Shown: piece after piece, positions 1 through 8,686 of the stretch
Layout of the letters: each line of letters opens with the position of its first letter
Position numbering within the stretch: position 1 is the stretch's first letter
NCBI GenBank assembly: GCA_028565635.1
Contig: JAOXYB010022258.1
Coordinates: 1 to 16,976, forward strand
Direction of reading: 5' to 3'
Length of the DNA: 16,976 nucleotides
Source of the DNA: Phoronis ovalis
Taxonomy: Eukaryota > Phoronida > Phoronidae
Made by a program: the position numbers and the translations under genes
The notes under the pieces: generated by a model
Databases searched by the model: none
Told to the model about the DNA's origin: nothing
The model's input: only the letters and a program-made list of their open reading frames with translations

Positions 1-360
1 GCTGAAGGGTAAATGATGTTACGTGGGACAATTTTTGGCTTTTCCTTGCACCCCGCTGTGGTAATTTCTTACCAGCCTCAAAGTTTTATGCTGGGGTGAC
101 TTTCATCTGATGGCTGAAAAATTTACCTTTTTTGCGCATCTGGTGGTGAAAAACATACCCTTTTTATGTGTCTGTAACTCGTGCTAAAGACAACACCCTT
201 TTTGCCAAAATTTAGCTAAATATATACCCTTAACACGGAACGGATGTTACTCGCTTGGTTGAAATTTTTTTGCCCTTTTCACGCATTTTTTCGTTCGCGC
301 ATGTGGTCCCAGCATTTGACCCATGTGCCCCCCGGGTTTATAGGAAAGAGTGTACAAAAT
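1..360. repeat. Degenerate 34-45 bp-period repeat block (ACCCTTTTT phrases)
   Basis: Non-coding stretch in which a short phrase of the form (T/C)ACCCTTTTT recurs near 124, 159, 193, 227 and 272, so the first four copies are about 34-35 bp apart and the fifth about 45. The sequence between phrases is only loosely similar. A GC-rich tail (CCCCCCGGG near 331) closes the block. This looks like the end of an old dispersed repeat or a decayed satellite, not a gene: no reading frame with family resemblance is present. The left end is cut by the window. I cannot assign it to a named element. Confidence 0.4.
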
Positions 361-483
361 GTCTTTGAAATTAGGTAAGAATGGCTCCCGGGAGGAACTA
401 TCATTGAAAGTGACTGTACATGTGTGTCATTGAGTGTTCTCAACGATCAAGCTCTGCGCTGCACACTTTTATGTCAGCACCGC

Positions 484-599
484 TGTTTTCTTAAATATTG
501 CTCATAATTAACATTTTATATGAGCATATTCCAACAGGAAGTGTTTTTTAAAATGTTGCTCGTAATCAACATTTTGTAGGAGCATATTCTAACAGGAAG
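484..599. repeat. 58-bp tandem duplication, two copies
   Basis: Copy 1 is 484-541 and copy 2 is 542-599, directly adjacent and of identical length. I count 8 substitutions in 58 positions and no indels. Each copy contains TTGCTC(A/G)TAAT and ends in AACAGGAAG. It lies in non-coding DNA, presumably an intron or the 5' flank of the glycosidase gene. Confidence 0.85.
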
Positions 600-1096
600 T
601 ATTTTACTAACAGCATGCCTTTTGAAGGTCAAGCTACAACCCACCAGGGTTTCTATTTATTAATTACCAGTACTTTTTTACAAGCAATTCTACTTATATT
701 CCTTTTAAAAGACAATGAAAACAATCATTTAACATTGTTTTGCTAATGAAATGTAATGAGCAATGACATAAATTTGAGATAACTATATATTTCTTTAATG
801 TATTATTTTGATCAATGGATCATATATGCTTCATATTCATAATATGCAATTCCTTTCGCTCAAATAGTCAATTTAAGCAGCGTAATAGGATGATTCTCAA
901 AATCGTCCTGTCCTTGTTTCTTTTTTGTTAAAAATGTCACACAACTAATTAAATTTTTAAAATAAGGTAAAATTATTGGGGGAACGAAGAACAAAACAAA
1001 ACAGCAATGGCAAGAAAGTGAAAGTTACTCTGTGGACATGGACATTGTATGATAAACAAGAGATGAATACGTTTGTTATTATTATATTATTTATAG
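600..1096. other. Non-coding stretch before the first glycosidase exon
   Basis: Apart from the repeats listed separately, I see no exon here that resembles the missing N-terminal part of the glycosidase. The sequence is AT-rich and ends in TTATTTATAG, the splice acceptor for the exon starting at 1097, so most or all of it is probably intron. Confidence 0.6.
821..918 (+). repeat. Left copy of a dispersed ~97-bp inverted repeat
   Basis: This segment matches the reverse complement of 16878-16974. The first ~68 bp (to about 889) are nearly identical and share AATATGCAATTCCTTTCGCT. Similarity then weakens, but stays gap-free in register, after an ATG at 890. That ATG opens a 13-residue hydrophobic peptide (890-931, MILKIVLSL...). 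The copy lies in the same orientation as the glycosidase gene, and the right copy in the same orientation as DIP2. It could be a transposable-element fragment or a duplicated promoter plus start codon. Confidence 0.8.
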
Positions 1097-4000
1097 ATGG
1101 GGAAACGAATCGGAGTTTACAAAACAAATGTGGCCTTATGCTAAACGTGCAGCCCAGTGGCATCTGGATGAAGCGGCAGAGAATGGGACTATAAAGCACA
1201 TGGTTACCACGTATGACATCTTGCATTTGTCAGCATATGACTACTCCGCTTACAGTACTGGGTTTCACCTCCTTGCTTTGGCAGCTGCCGAGAATCTCGC
1301 CAATGCTATGGGTATCAGTCTGCATTTTCCTATTTATTTATCCTATTTATGTGGCCTCAGTGCCTGGGAGGCCAGAGCAGAGACTGGCAACTGGCTTATG
1401 CATTCAAGTATAACTCAGGTTATATTTCACAATTGAGTTATCAAACTTTTCGATAAACTTGTAGAAAAATGAAATATTATCTGAAATATTAAGAACCTAT
1501 AACTAATATGATATGATACAGGGGAAAAAATCACAGGTCAATACATAATTTCACAATATAGCAAAACCTCTGAATCCACTGTGTAAAATTACAGCAGATC
1601 TTTTGCATAATTTTATTTCACTGAACAGGTGACAAAGAGTTTGCTGGTGTTTGCAGACAAGCATTTGTTAGAGCTCAGGATGTCTTAGATAACGAACAGT
1701 GGAATGTCACTGGAGATTATTATAATGCCTACACCCAATATAACAGTTCGGTTAAAGTTTGGAAACAATATGTGCCAAAGCTAGGCAGAGTCCTGGAGAT
1801 TGACCCTACATTATCACCAGCCGGCGCTATAATGACAGATTCGTTTTATAGTCAGGTAAATGTGATGTTTAAAACAAATATTTTTACCTTTCAGATCATT
1901 GAAATAATCTTTCTCCCCTAGCTTTATGGAAAATTTATGTATGTGACTTACAGTTTATTAGCATGTGGCACGGAGTTGCAGAAATACAGTGACATAAATT
2001 TTGAATTTAATATAATTTTTATTTTCACATATTGTATATCGTTTGGTATATTGAGGAAATGTGATATATACTAACAGTTATTAAGTACGATACTTTTATA
2101 GGTGTTGGCATATTCCAATGGATTAGGTCTCATGTTGAAACAGTCAAACAGGCTTTTGATGCATTTAAAAGCTGAGTACGAACATAATTACACACCGTAT
2201 GGTCTACTAGTTATGACAGGTAATTTCTCTTACGGCTATGAAGTAATATAATGCTATTAATTGCTACCAAGGGGGTTGTTCTAATTGTAAGGAGCTGTGC
2301 AAGCTTCTGTTGTTTGCAGTTTCTCTAAACAACCTTGCAAGCTACCTAATAATGGTGACATGACGCTGTTCAAATCTGGAAAGCATGGCTCTAATAGTCC
2401 TGTAAGTGCAGACACGTCCATCATATAACCACTTATATCTCCACAGGGGTTATTGTTGTTTATAATATTATTTAGGAAATCTTGCCATACTTCTGTAAAT
2501 GCCGTTGAAACTCATGATAGCTCTTCATCTGTGGCTACAAGAATATGGGGAGCGGTATGTATAATATGAAAAATAGTAAAAGAGTAGACTAAATGCGCTA
2601 AACTAGATAAAATAAAATTATATCAACTTAAATTTTAAATAACCTGCAAATATAAAAAATTCTTGCTATCTCTAGAGAACTTACATTCCTTAAACTTTTA
2701 TTTTCATCTTTTTTTGTGTTTTGTTTTGTTTTTTCTCAAGGGGTAAATGTTTGGCATACCGTTTTTTATCATCTTTATAACACTGTCATGCTCAATACCC
2801 GTGAGTGCGTTAGAGTTTGACCAGTAGACCCAAGACATAGTGGTGTTTATACCCGCATTCCCGCAAGGATGGTTGCCAGCATAATACATGGTTTCATCCA
2901 TAATGTCTAGCAGCGTAGATAGTGCATATAACGGTCGACAACGCTCAGATTCAGCTGTCAGGCGATCAAACATAGCCTGCAAGTGAAGTTAAATATAAAG
3001 ACACCAAAGATTCGTTATCCATCTAGTGTACTCCCTACTATAAGAAATAGAAGCACGCACAACGGATTGTATAGAAAGAATAAAATTAATAGTTTTTATG
3101 TTTGTTTTTCTCATGTAGCAGTAGAGCTTTAATATAAACTAACGATTGATATAAATTGGTCAAAATATAAGTCATACAATATTCTATGTTAAATATTTTA
3201 GTTAAAAAAATTATACATAGACCGCAATGAAATGTGATTCTGACGGCTTAAGCTGACCTCAGTCACTTTTAGGTAAATTGTAATTTTTTGAAAAACTAAT
3301 TCAGTTAAAAGTACGTGTTCATTACTAAAAATTAAATATAAGTGTGAGACTCTTAACCTAGTATCAAAACTTACTGATTTTCTTCTGCTCATATGTAAGC
3401 TTAATAATAATATGCAGAAACAGTTATCACTCTGAAAGAACCTATTTTTTGTCAAAAGTGAAAATGTGTAGAATGGTGAAATGGGTATAATTTTACATAG
3501 GAAACTCGTTAAACTATATCGTAACTTTGAGTTTTCATACTTTATAGGTAGTAAATGTATGTTAGAACACGTGTGAGTAAACTACAGGCCGTTAGTTCCG
3601 CACTCATTTCTGATATACTTCGTTAGTATATGGACAGAACACCGTTTATAACACACAACTTAACTTTGTGATATTACCTCATACGTTTGACATGTAATAA
3701 GTTTTATATCTTCGGATTGGAGTTTTGTCCAGGAAGCAGACGCTCTTGCTGACGTTACAACTATTTCCATAGTATCTGACATGCACAGTGACCATAAACT
3801 ATACGATGGGTCATATTCTATAATCACTAAAAAAAACAAAGAATGACTTTTTGGAGTACAATTACTACAAAAAATACATTTCTTTCTAAATAATGATTTG
3901 TTATTGGAGACTTGAGAGCGATTGTGAACGTCCTGATGTTAATTCTGTCAAATATGCAATAAACCACACAATAAACCACTGACGAATGTGTATACGGATA

Positions 4001-5587
4001 TCGGCAGTTTAGGAGACCGTGAAATACTACGGTGTTTTTACAGTCTAAATTCCAGAGAAAAGTTCCTTTTATAAGACGATATATAATTTACGATAAAATA
4101 TAATTTGAGAGTATAATTACCTTGCTCTGATGATGGTCTTTGTCCGTGTACAGGCATCGACAGTAAAATAGACATATATAACAACACGTATGAAGTACAA
4201 ATAATATGTGCTCTTCTCATTGTTTAGGTTTGAATTTCAGCTCCAATATGCTGAAGTGCTAAATCGTCGTCTACATTTCACAATATTATCAATCACGTGT
4301 TAATCAATTATAATTACCCTGATACCTCCCTTAGTATAGGAAGGGCGCCTTCAACTTTGATTAGGACCTGTACTATACAGTGTGAGATATTAACCTGAGG
4401 ATTTTAATAAACATTTCAATTAATTAGTACAGTAGTACATCCCGTTATTGTATAAAATTTTACTGATGCTCGAAACAGTTATCGCTGTTATGGGGAGAAT
4501 GTCGCACAATCTTGCCATTTTGTGATGCCTATTTTGTTTATAGTAGATTACAAAACACAAGAAGAGATATTTGAATGTAAACAAGACTTATATTAAAATT
4601 GCTTCTCCTCGATCGAAGCAAGTTGGCAGGATGTGATATAAAAAAGACATCTTAGATTATTTGTACTCGCTACCATGAGACGTCATGGTTACTTGGTTGT
4701 GTTCTGTTTTCTTGCATTGTATTCTCATTGCTATCCGCATACATGTAATATTTCGTGGTCACGAATATTTTTTGCATTATCAGGTCGCTACAAATATCCC
4801 GGACCCTTTCAAGACAATGCAGTGTGGCAAATGGGGAATCCTAACTGGGCAACACTAATGATACACCTCGGACAAAACGTGAATCAGTCATTAGATGTCG
4901 CTAAGCAAACACTTGATGCATGGAGGACAAAAGTTAATGATGAATGGAATGCTGCAGGCATTACTGGAGGAATCGGTAACAATACTTTCTACGCGTTTGA
5001 AGTTCTTTAATTTTTCTGACATCGCTTATCAACATTTTAGCATTGTGCTCTACGATATTTACATACTATTTAGAACCATATGTAAAATGTAAAACAACTT
5101 ATCTACAGATGATGTTTTTCTTCCTTTCACTCTCATCATGGTTTCGTGTTCATTGTATGTGTACATGTTTAGTAAAACACCTAGGAACACGTATATTTTA
5201 CTTTTACTTTGATATGTTTCTGGTGTAATCATTGTATTATTGTGTTGTATTTACACAGGTTATGGAGCTGAAGGGCAACCATATGCTACTAGTCACTATG
5301 GATATTACATGTCGTCTTGGCATCTCGTCATGGCCTTGTCGGGACAACAAGCTGATTTGCCTAATGGCGTGTTGAGATTTCATCCCAAGTCTGACCCACC
5401 ATACATGTACCCAGTACTTCTAGCCGGAACTACTGGTACAATCGCTTCATCAAATTCTACAATGTCTGAATTCTGCGTGAAGTTAGGACGCTCTTTATCT
5501 TTACGGCAGATATTTATTAATGGGAAGGCGTGGCCTTATGCATCTAGAAGAGTAAACGCAGGGCAGTGTGTATCATGGAATTTTTAA
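1097..5587 (+). CDS. GH116-family glycosidase (non-lysosomal glucosylceramidase-like), 3' five exons
   Basis: Exons 1097-1311, 1629-1855, 2102-2219, 4784-4975 and 5259-5587 join in frame (split codons restore Gly at three junctions), giving the last 359 residues. All introns are GT-AG. Numbering the fragment from its first Trp, residues 1-190 are the end of the (alpha/alpha)6 GH116 catalytic region: WPYAKRAAQW, then VTTYD, whose Asp40 matches the family's acid/base Asp, then a SAYDYSAYSTG stretch and a GDKEFAGVC helix. Residues ~200-250 carry NPNWATLMIHLG and KVNDEWNAAGITGG. The last exon is the beta-rich tail (SHYGYYMSSWHLVMALSG, PVLLAGTTGTI). GH116 enzymes hydrolyse beta-glucosides or glucosylceramide; the substrate here is unknown. 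The N-terminal domain and the nucleophile Glu lie outside the window. AATAAA follows 57 bp after the stop. An unrelated gene sits antisense in intron 3. Confidence 0.85.
2018..2023 (-). terminator. Candidate poly(A) signal of the nested gene
   Basis: AATAAA on the minus strand, about 260 nt past the nested gene's stop codon. It is the nearest canonical signal I find. If used, the nested mRNA's 3' UTR would run antisense across glycosidase exon 2102-2219. Confidence 0.35.
2281..4220 (-). CDS. Nested gene: secreted 8-cysteine protein, unrecognised
   Basis: Four exons on the minus strand (4220-4121, 3826-3678, 2976-2760, 2492-2281) join in frame with GT-AG introns to give 225 residues and a stop at 2281-2283. 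Residues 1-26 form a signal peptide: MRRAH, then a Leu/Ile/Tyr-rich core, then MPVHG before Gln27. The mature part has eight Cys (48, 79, 96, 121, 172, 192, 210, 220), consistent with four disulphides, one N-glycosylation sequon (Asn127-Thr-Thr) and two similar NPCG/HPCG motifs (119-122, 170-173). I do not recognise the family and assign no function. The whole gene lies inside intron 3 of the glycosidase, on the opposite strand. Start context AACAATGAG is good, with a CACGTG box 74 bp upstream. Support comes from four matching splice phases, the signal peptide and regular Cys content; terminal exon 4 is the least certain. Confidence 0.7.
4294..4299. promoter_or_regulatory. CACGTG E-box upstream of the nested gene
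   Basis: A palindromic CACGTG lies 74 bp upstream of the nested gene's ATG (4220, minus strand), in the 454 bp between that start and the plus-strand start at 4675. Six-base motifs are frequent by chance, so this is only a candidate bHLH binding site. Confidence 0.25.
4637..4644 (+). promoter_or_regulatory. TATA box before an internal glycosidase start
   Basis: TATAAAAA stands 38 bp upstream of the ATG at 4675. With the usual ~30-bp spacing, transcription would begin near 4665-4670 and leave a very short 5' UTR. The ATG has a good context (ACCATGA). This suggests an internal promoter in intron 3 of the glycosidase gene. Confidence 0.4.
4675..5587 (+). CDS. Alternative short secreted form of the glycosidase tail (alternative first exon)
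   Basis: An ATG at 4675 opens a frame that runs through the exon-D splice acceptor (4784) in the same frame as the glycosidase. It adds 36 residues that look like a signal peptide: MRRHG, a YLVVFCFLALYS hydrophobic core, then a Cys/Pro/His segment. Spliced 4675-4975 plus 5259-5587, it would encode 209 residues: the NPNWATLMIHLG helix region and the complete beta tail, without the catalytic Asp. It would therefore be non-catalytic by itself. Without the splice at 4975 it stops at 5010. It may be a true alternative transcript or a chance frame in intron 3. Intron 3 still has a good acceptor (TTTTTTGCATTATCAG), so the long form is the default model. Confidence 0.35.
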
Positions 5588-5644
5588 AAGATCAAGTGGG
5601 TTTGTTAAGGCTGGTGTTTACCACGTTTTTTTTTGACTTTTTGG

Positions 5645-5650
5645 AATAAA
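5645..5650 (+). terminator. Poly(A) signal of the glycosidase gene
   Basis: AATAAA on the plus strand, 57 bp after the TAA at 5585-5587, giving a short 3' UTR ending near 5670. Confidence 0.65.
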
Positions 5651-5710
5651 TCACATAGCTAGGCATCTTTATTTCAGTTTTCACATGACACCCTGTTTTA
5701 AGCAGGCTGA

Positions 5711-5718
5711 TCACGTGA
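5711..5718. promoter_or_regulatory. TCACGTGA palindrome
   Basis: A perfect 8-bp E-box palindrome just after the glycosidase 3' end. TCACGTGA is the core bound by MiT/TFE and USF-type bHLH-Zip factors in animals. Its place 3' of a gene and its shortness make a role uncertain. Confidence 0.2.
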
Positions 5719-5943
5719 CGTTTTTACCTATAAACAATCTAGCCTTTAAAAAAAGTTCATTTGACAAAACATTGTAATGTTGTGGAATATATATATATTT
5801 GAAAAAGAGATATGTAATTATCTGTTACATGAGATTTTTTACATTTTGTGCTTTATTTTTCAACTTCTTTTTGTCATAAGTGCATATCGAATTTTTCCTA
5901 CTAGGCAAGTATAGATAATGCTTAAGCTTCTTGGTTTGGCGCT

Positions 5944-5989
5944 TACTGGAAGAAGATGTCATTTAGAGAAGGGACATTTCCTTCCAGTA
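5944..5989. repeat. Hairpin, 17-bp arms and 12-nt loop
   Basis: Arms 5944-5960 and 5973-5989 are reverse complements except at two positions; as RNA, one of these is a G-U wobble. The sequence starts TACTGGAAG and ends CTTCCAGTA. It lies about 350 bp past the glycosidase stop, between two genes. It is shorter than a typical animal microRNA precursor stem, and I cannot say whether it is transcribed. Confidence 0.6.
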
Positions 5990-6482
5990 TTTTTGGAATA
6001 TAGATACCTATTTAGATAAGTACACTACTACATAGTATTACTGTTTCAATACTCAAGTATCACTATACTTTAAGGATGCGTTACTTCCTATGCGAATGCA
6101 ATTTTTTTTTGTCAATGATACTGTAACTTAAGACACTGGTTTTTTTTGTCGCTATAAACTATCAACGCTGAATATCACCATTTGTTAACGTTTATTGTCC
6201 TAAAGTTAAAATAAAATAAGTATGTCGTACTTGAATGAATTAAAAGTTATGAAGGAAGAAATTACAGCATACGTACGGGCGTGCACATTTATATGCCTCA
6301 GGTACAGAAATTTCGTATTCATGACGTTTTGTAAAACACTACATGACCATATTAACAATTGTTGCAGTTTCTTATACTTGAAGCCAAACCAAGAATTATA
6401 CATGGTTTTGCATTATTAATTCTATCCTACGTGTGTTTAGATTAGTAAGTCAATAATCTATCAAGGTCTATATATAAGACGT
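5990..6482. other. Intergenic, no gene seen
   Basis: AT-rich sequence between the glycosidase 3' end and the convergent small membrane-protein gene. Two short open frames (6206-6403 minus, 6222-6419 plus) overlap each other almost completely on opposite strands and have no coding-like composition. Confidence 0.6.
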
Positions 6483-6488
6483 TTTATT
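6483..6488 (-). terminator. Poly(A) signal of the small membrane-protein gene
   Basis: AATAAA on the minus strand, 30 nt past the stop codon at 6518-6520. The close, canonical spacing supports the gene model on this strand. Confidence 0.55.
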
Positions 6489-6517
6489 ACTAATTAAATG
6501 TAAATTTCCTGTTCAAT

Positions 6518-7335
6518 TTAGGAATCGCCACTACAAGCATCATCAAGAAATACTTGTCTCGCTGTTCCTGGTTTTCGACGTTTTCTTTCGTTCCTTCCCG
6601 CCCGTCTCCATTTTTCTATGTCTCTGAGTCTAATTCTTTCCTCGAGTATTTCGAGCTCATCATCAGTTGATAAAATATGGTTTATGATCTTAGCAGCGGA
6701 CTTGACTACCTCCAAAAATAAACATCAAAACGTAGTTCCTGATTTATTAGTTCTTTTAATTTCATATCTGTGTGAGGCTATAAAAATGCGTTTCCAAGTA
6801 TATTTTGAAGATGTAGCTTTAATAATACAAATTTATTTCACTAAGCGTCGCGACAAATTGATTAGCGACACTTATGAAATAAGCATTGCTTAGTGAAATG
6901 TTATTACTGTGCACTGAGCATTTAGTGAAATTATTATTAAAAGCACAGTCGGTTTTTTCTTATAATGTTATGGTGTTACGCTCAGTGAAACTGTGCACTG
7001 GTGATGTATTCATTTTTTTACTACGCTCAGCAAGATCACATGTAAAAAAATTGATTGTGCTTAGCAACGCTTTGTAGTGAAATAAATATATCAATGAGCG
7101 TTGCAATTCAGACGAATGGAGTAATATTCAGATAATCCAATAACATTTATTCCCAAAACTATTAGTTTACCTTTGAGCTGCTGCTATCCACTGCTATAAT
7201 ATCATCATCCATTTCTTCGTGCCTATTTTCCAAGCTTTGCTTAAAATAATAATACCATCCCCAAAGAGCAAATGCTAATCCAGCAAATTTCAGTCCCGTA
7301 TCTAGTTTAAACGTCCGTAATAGGTCGAGATACAT
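6518..7335 (-). CDS. Small single-pass membrane protein, two exons, unrecognised
   Basis: Exon 1 (7335-7171) and exon 2 (6709-6518) join in phase 0 across a GT-AG intron of 461 bp to give 118 residues. The ATG is preceded in frame by a stop, so the start is fixed. Residues 1-14 are a short polar N-terminus, ~15-31 an aromatic-rich transmembrane helix (LKFAGLAFALWGWYYYF), 36-54 an acidic/Ser-rich segment (EEMDDD, SSSS). Residues 67-90 are a charged helix (DDELEILEERIRLRDIEKW) that could form a coiled coil, and 91-104 are very basic (ERKRRKP). No signal peptide precedes the helix, so it is likely a small organellar or ER membrane protein with a charged tail. I do not recognise the family. The acceptor (TTTATTTTTGGAG) is acceptable but not strong. 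Confidence 0.6.
6835..7082. repeat. Cluster of palindromic GCTYAGTGAAA motifs
   Basis: Within the intron of the small membrane-protein gene, a motif GCT(T/C)AGTGAAA and its reverse complement recur. A perfect 12-bp inverted repeat (6835-6846 and 6888-6899, ATTTCACTAAGC/GCTTAGTGAAAT) encloses a smaller GTCGC/GCGAC pair (6847-6851, 6865-6869). CACTGAGC (6912-6919) faces GCTCAGTG (6980-6987), and further GCTCAGC/GCTTAGC and TAGTGAAAT copies follow to 7082. This resembles a small foldback element or MITE remnant. Confidence 0.55.
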
Positions 7336-8352
7336 TCTATCATAAAGTGAATTCTATACACCTGCAGTTTTTAAATATTTATGGTTATTTCATTAAATAG
7401 AGTGTTGATTTATCTTACATTGGCGAAGCTATGAACATATAAAATCTGGCGACTCTTATTTTCTTTTATTAATGATTCAACAATTATTTTAATTCAAAAA
7501 TAGTTTGATACATTTACTTCGGCACAACTCAATGAATCTTATACTCCCTTATCCTAATAAGACAAACTTAGGCAAAGACATGTTACGTGCCATTTTTGTA
7601 TCTAATGGTATATGAATGCAACTGAGATTTGTGCTGGGGGGGATTACCTACTAACCCATTTATAAATTCTATTTTTTTTGGCACATCCGCTGTACCAAAC
7701 AAAGTTAAGGGAAAGGCAACGGTAAGGTAGTAAAGTAAGTTTCTTTTCGGCTATTTTTCATATGCAACGTCATTCACGGACTTTCTCTAAACCGTGCAAG
7801 CTGCACCTTCTATACATAAAATCGAGCACAATATGCTCTATACCTGAGCTATGATAAGTGGACATCCTCTATACCTGAACCCTGAAAAATGGACCTGCTC
7901 CAAAAGACCATCCCGTCAGATTTTACTATTGAGTGATCCCCCGGAATTTTTGTAAATAATGCAAAACTTACCTATAGGCAACAAGAGAAAAGACGTTAAG
8001 TAGTTAGGAGAAACAAGATTATTTTGCAATAACAGTTATACTTGAACAGAGAATGTTGGTAGGTACGAAATATCATACATTGTTGTGCGTCATTCATTGT
8101 AAACATCTTCGTTACGTAAAATTAGCATCCCGATTTTACGTCAATATTCACGTAATACTGTAGTCGTTCTCTTGTAGAGAACCAGTTTGATTTCTGTTTT
8201 ACGCTTGTATCTTTTTATAGTTTAACCAGGCCATACAAGTTTTAGACAAGTCTGTTATGATATTAGTCTCATGCAGGTGAAAATGTAGTTGTAACATGCA
8301 CATCTTTTTTCTTTAATGAAGCAGTTTCTTTGTATTAAATAAATTAACTACA
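7336..8352. other. Intergenic, with a short 31-bp repeat
   Basis: No coding region seen. CTCTATACCTGA occurs at 7836-7847 and 7867-7878, 31 bp apart, with loosely similar flanks (GGACAT / GGACCT). A 6-bp hairpin GTTCTC...GAGAAC lies near 8165-8182. The left part should hold the promoter of the small membrane-protein gene and the right part the region beyond the oxygenase 3' end. Confidence 0.5.
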
Positions 8353-8358
8353 TTTATT
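8353..8358 (-). terminator. Candidate distal poly(A) signal of the LPMO gene
   Basis: AATAAA on the minus strand, about 330 nt after the stop codon. A second AATAAA (8686-8691) overlaps the stop codon itself, so a very short 3' UTR is also possible. Confidence 0.35.
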
Positions 8359-8686
8359 GGTACATAGAATTACCGCTTTAGTTTTATTTCATATTATGCT
8401 ATGATCGTTTACAGTAAAAAAATGAAATTGTTTAGACGTACGAATAGCATTAAAAAATAATACTTTATATTCCTATTTACATTGTAGGTTAACACGTGCT
8501 TATTTTGGATTCTCGAAGTAAGCACACTTTCACTTAAATTTTATTTTTGGACAGGTACAGAACTAGAAAATACTCTAGCAAAAACATTATCTTCAACAGT
8601 AGCAGCAGATCATACATTCCAAAAGATAAAATGTGTATCAACCATGCATGATGTTCTGTTAACACACCTCATACTTGATATCAATT

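Noticed and set aside
890-931. Hydrophobic 13-residue peptide as first exon of the glycosidase
   Set aside because: The only donor (GTTAAA) leaves phase 1, but the exon at 1097 needs an upstream phase of 2, and the N-terminal GH116 domain would be missing.
957-1226. 89-residue minus-strand open frame
   Set aside because: It is antisense to the first glycosidase exon, with no domain and no splice support.
1097-2251. Separate truncated glycosidase ending at 2251, with a second tandem copy at 4675-5587
   Set aside because: The two parts are successive, not overlapping, sections of one GH116 protein, and the 2219/4784 splice phases fit exactly.
3198-3455. 85-residue minus-strand open frame
   Set aside because: It lies in the intron between nested-gene exons 2 and 3, with low-complexity composition and no family resemblance.
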